From positions 1 through 42,614 of the forward strand of contig JACDDZ010000002.1 of NCBI GenBank assembly GCA_013816695.1: a stretch of 42,614 nucleotides of DNA. The letters run 5' to 3'. This document shows positions 41,458-42,614 of this stretch, piece by piece. Origin of the DNA: Gemmatimonadaceae bacterium. Its GTDB lineage: Bacteria > Gemmatimonadota > Gemmatimonadetes > Gemmatimonadales > Gemmatimonadaceae. The translations under genes and the position numbers were made by a program. A model generated the notes under the pieces. That model made no database searches. It worked only from the letters and a program-made list of their open reading frames with translations, and had not been told where the DNA came from. The stretch's first letter is position 1; each line of letters begins with the position of its first letter.

Positions 41458-42234
41458 ATGAAAACAGTAATTCTTTGTGGGGGACTCGGGACAAGATTGT
41501 CCGAAGAAACTCACCTCAAGCCGAAGCCGATGGTTGAGATTGGCGGCCGGCCAATTCTCTGGCATCTGCTGAACATCTATGCATCGCAGGGTTTCGGTGA
41601 GTTCGTGCTTGCCCTGGGCTATAAGGGCGAAGCAATTCGCGACTACTTCATCCACTTTCACTCGCGCAATCGCGACGGGATTGTGGACCTGGCTTCAGGC
41701 AAGACGGAGTTCGACGATCATCGCGGAGAAGACTGGCGGGTTCATCTCGTGGATACCGGCGACAGAACGAAAACAGGCGGTCGTCTCAAGCGTCTCGAGC
41801 CCCGCCTGCGCGACGGTGGAACTTTCATGCTCACCTATGGCGATGCAGTCGCAAGCATAGACATTCCTGCGCTCCTGGCGTTTCACAAATCCCACGGACG
41901 GCTTGCGACAGTCACCGCTGTGCGCCCTGCCGCGAGATTCGGCGCCCTTGGGTTTGATGGAGACAAAGTCGTCGAATTCAAGGAGAAACCGCAGACCACT
42001 GAAGGATGGATTAACGGCGGTTTCTTTGTCTTCGAACCGGGGGTGTTCGACTACATTGAAGGTGACGACACAGTGCTCGAAGAAGCCCCGCTGGAACGTC
42101 TCGCTGCCGATGGCGAGCTTTGGGCCTACCGCTCGAGCGATTACTGGCAATGCATGGACACCATCAGGGACAAAAACGTACTGAATGAGCTTTGGGACAA
42201 TGGCAGCGCCCCATGGAAAACCTGGTCAAGGTAG
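41458..42234 (+). CDS. rfbF: Glucose-1-phosphate cytidylyltransferase
   Basis: 258 residues, the expected RfbF length. ILCGGLGTRLSEETHLKPKP (5-24) is the specific nucleotide-binding signature, followed by EIGGRPILWHLL; MLTYGDAV, EKPQT and GWINGGFFVFEPGVFDYI complete the family pattern. A good ribosome site (AAAAGGGA) lies before ATG 41458. It makes CDP-glucose from CTP and glucose 1-phosphate, feeding RfbG. Confidence 0.93.
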   Translation: MKTVILCGGLGTRLSEETHLKPKPMVEIGGRPILWHLLNIYASQGFGEFVLALGYKGEAIRDYFIHFHSRNRDGIVDLASGKTEFDDHRGEDWRVHLVDTGDRTKTGGRLKRLEPRLRDGGTFMLTYGDAVASIDIPALLAFHKSHGRLATVTAVRPAARFGALGFDGDKVVEFKEKPQTTEGWINGGFFVFEPGVFDYIEGDDTVLEEAPLERLAADGELWAYRSSDYWQCMDTIRDKNVLNELWDNGSAPWKTWSR

Positions 42235-42240
42235 CTGCGA

Positions 42241-42614
42241 ATGATTGATGGAGTAGTAGTCACGCCGCTGAAACAGATTCCGGATGAGCGCGGAGCGATC
42301 ATGCACATGCTCAGATCGGACGCTCCTCATTTTCAGCAGTTCGGCGAGATCTATTTTTCCTGGGTTTTTCCGGGCGCGATCAAGGCGTGGCACCTGCATC
42401 GCGAAATGGTGCTGAATTATGCCGTGCCCACGGGGCGCATCAAACTTGTTTTGTACGACGATCGTGCCGAGAGTCCTACCAAGGGACAGCTGATGGAAAT
42501 CTTCGTCGGCGAGGGAAAGTATGATCTCATCACAATCCCCGCGCTTGTCTGGAACGGTTTCAAGGGGGTGGGCACCAAGCCGGCAATGGTGGCCAACTGC
42601 ACGACAATCCCGCA
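42241..42614 (+). CDS. RmlC-like dTDP-4-dehydrorhamnose 3,5-epimerase family protein, partial
   Basis: An open frame of 124 codons from ATG 42241 runs off the window edge. PDERGAIMHMLRSD and SWVFPGAIKAWHLHREM (with the WHLH metal or base histidines), then VLYDDRAESPTKG and IPALVWNGFKG, are the RmlC cupin strands. It lies 6 nt after rfbF, so it probably epimerises CDP-4-keto-6-deoxyglucose at C3 or C5. The C-terminal third is missing from the window. Confidence 0.82.
   Translation, partial: MIDGVVVTPLKQIPDERGAIMHMLRSDAPHFQQFGEIYFSWVFPGAIKAWHLHREMVLNYAVPTGRIKLVLYDDRAESPTKGQLMEIFVGEGKYDLITIPALVWNGFKGVGTKPAMVANCTTIP

Noticed and set aside
1..42614. CRISPR arrays, tRNA or rRNA genes, insertion sequences
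   Set aside because: No regularly spaced repeats, tRNA-like cloverleaf, rRNA core sequence, transposase or integrase motif was noticed in reading the window.

Overview
This window is one long surface-polysaccharide (O-antigen, capsule or EPS type) biosynthesis locus. From about 1.1 kb to the right end every credible gene lies on the + strand, and most start codons overlap or abut the previous stop (ATGA, GTGA, TTGA, TGATG junctions). Heptose-phosphate, ulosonic-acid and nucleotide-sugar genes point to a Gram-negative bacterium. Base composition is moderately GC-rich (hand-counted lines give about 48-58%), and TTG/GTG starts are frequent. The phylum cannot be fixed from the sequence alone. An environmental lineage such as Gemmatimonadota is only a guess. 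No rRNA, tRNA, CRISPR array, transposase or integrase was seen.

Layout. (1) 40-1128: a leftward SDR gene with a broken 5' end, then an intergenic region with nested palindromes and a strong promoter candidate. (2) 1129-2091: two regulators, an EPS-type MarR protein and a NusG/RfaH-like antiterminator, which probably control the whole run. (3) 2092-13479: a heptose/SDR block with GmhA-like isomerase, GmhB phosphatase, transaldolase, two epimerases, a domain-swapped HldE-like nucleotidyltransferase-kinase, a MocA oxidoreductase, a UDP-sugar-dehydrogenase homologue lacking its catalytic cysteine, an SDR paralogue of the first gene and a methyltransferase. A frameshifted FkbM methyltransferase and a decayed duplicate of an epimerase tail interrupt this block. 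(4) 13579-16249: Nudix hydrolase plus a two-subunit thiamine-diphosphate enzyme. (5) 16463-19669: an unrecognised, possibly glycosyltransferase-like protein and an ABC flippase-type transporter.

(6) 19666-36367: a dense module that looks built around one or more unusual 3-deoxy-ulosonic acids. It holds a KdsC-like phosphatase, a short NeuB-like synthase, a NeuA-like cytidylyltransferase, a class III aminotransferase, a VOC protein, a TIM-barrel isomerase, several SDRs, an FAH hydrolase, a KdsB-like cytidylyltransferase, an HpcH/HpaI aldolase, a second MocA oxidoreductase, a second GmhA-like isomerase, a dehydroquinate-synthase-like cyclase and a D-2-hydroxyacid dehydrogenase. Two large Leptospira-type surface-carbohydrate proteins (LIC12162 and TIGR04326 families) sit in or beside it. 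(7) 38231-42614: a GT2 glycosyltransferase and a CDP-hexose module (CDP-glucose 4,6-dehydratase, DegT aminotransferase, glucose-1-phosphate cytidylyltransferase, RmlC-like epimerase cut by the window edge).

Taken together, the locus seems to make several activated sugars (NDP-heptose, CMP-ulosonic acids, a CDP-amino-dideoxyhexose), assemble them on a lipid carrier and export the product through the ABC protein. The best candidates for undescribed biology are the 19.7-36.4 kb module and the reversed HldE fusion with its transaldolase-fed heptose branch.
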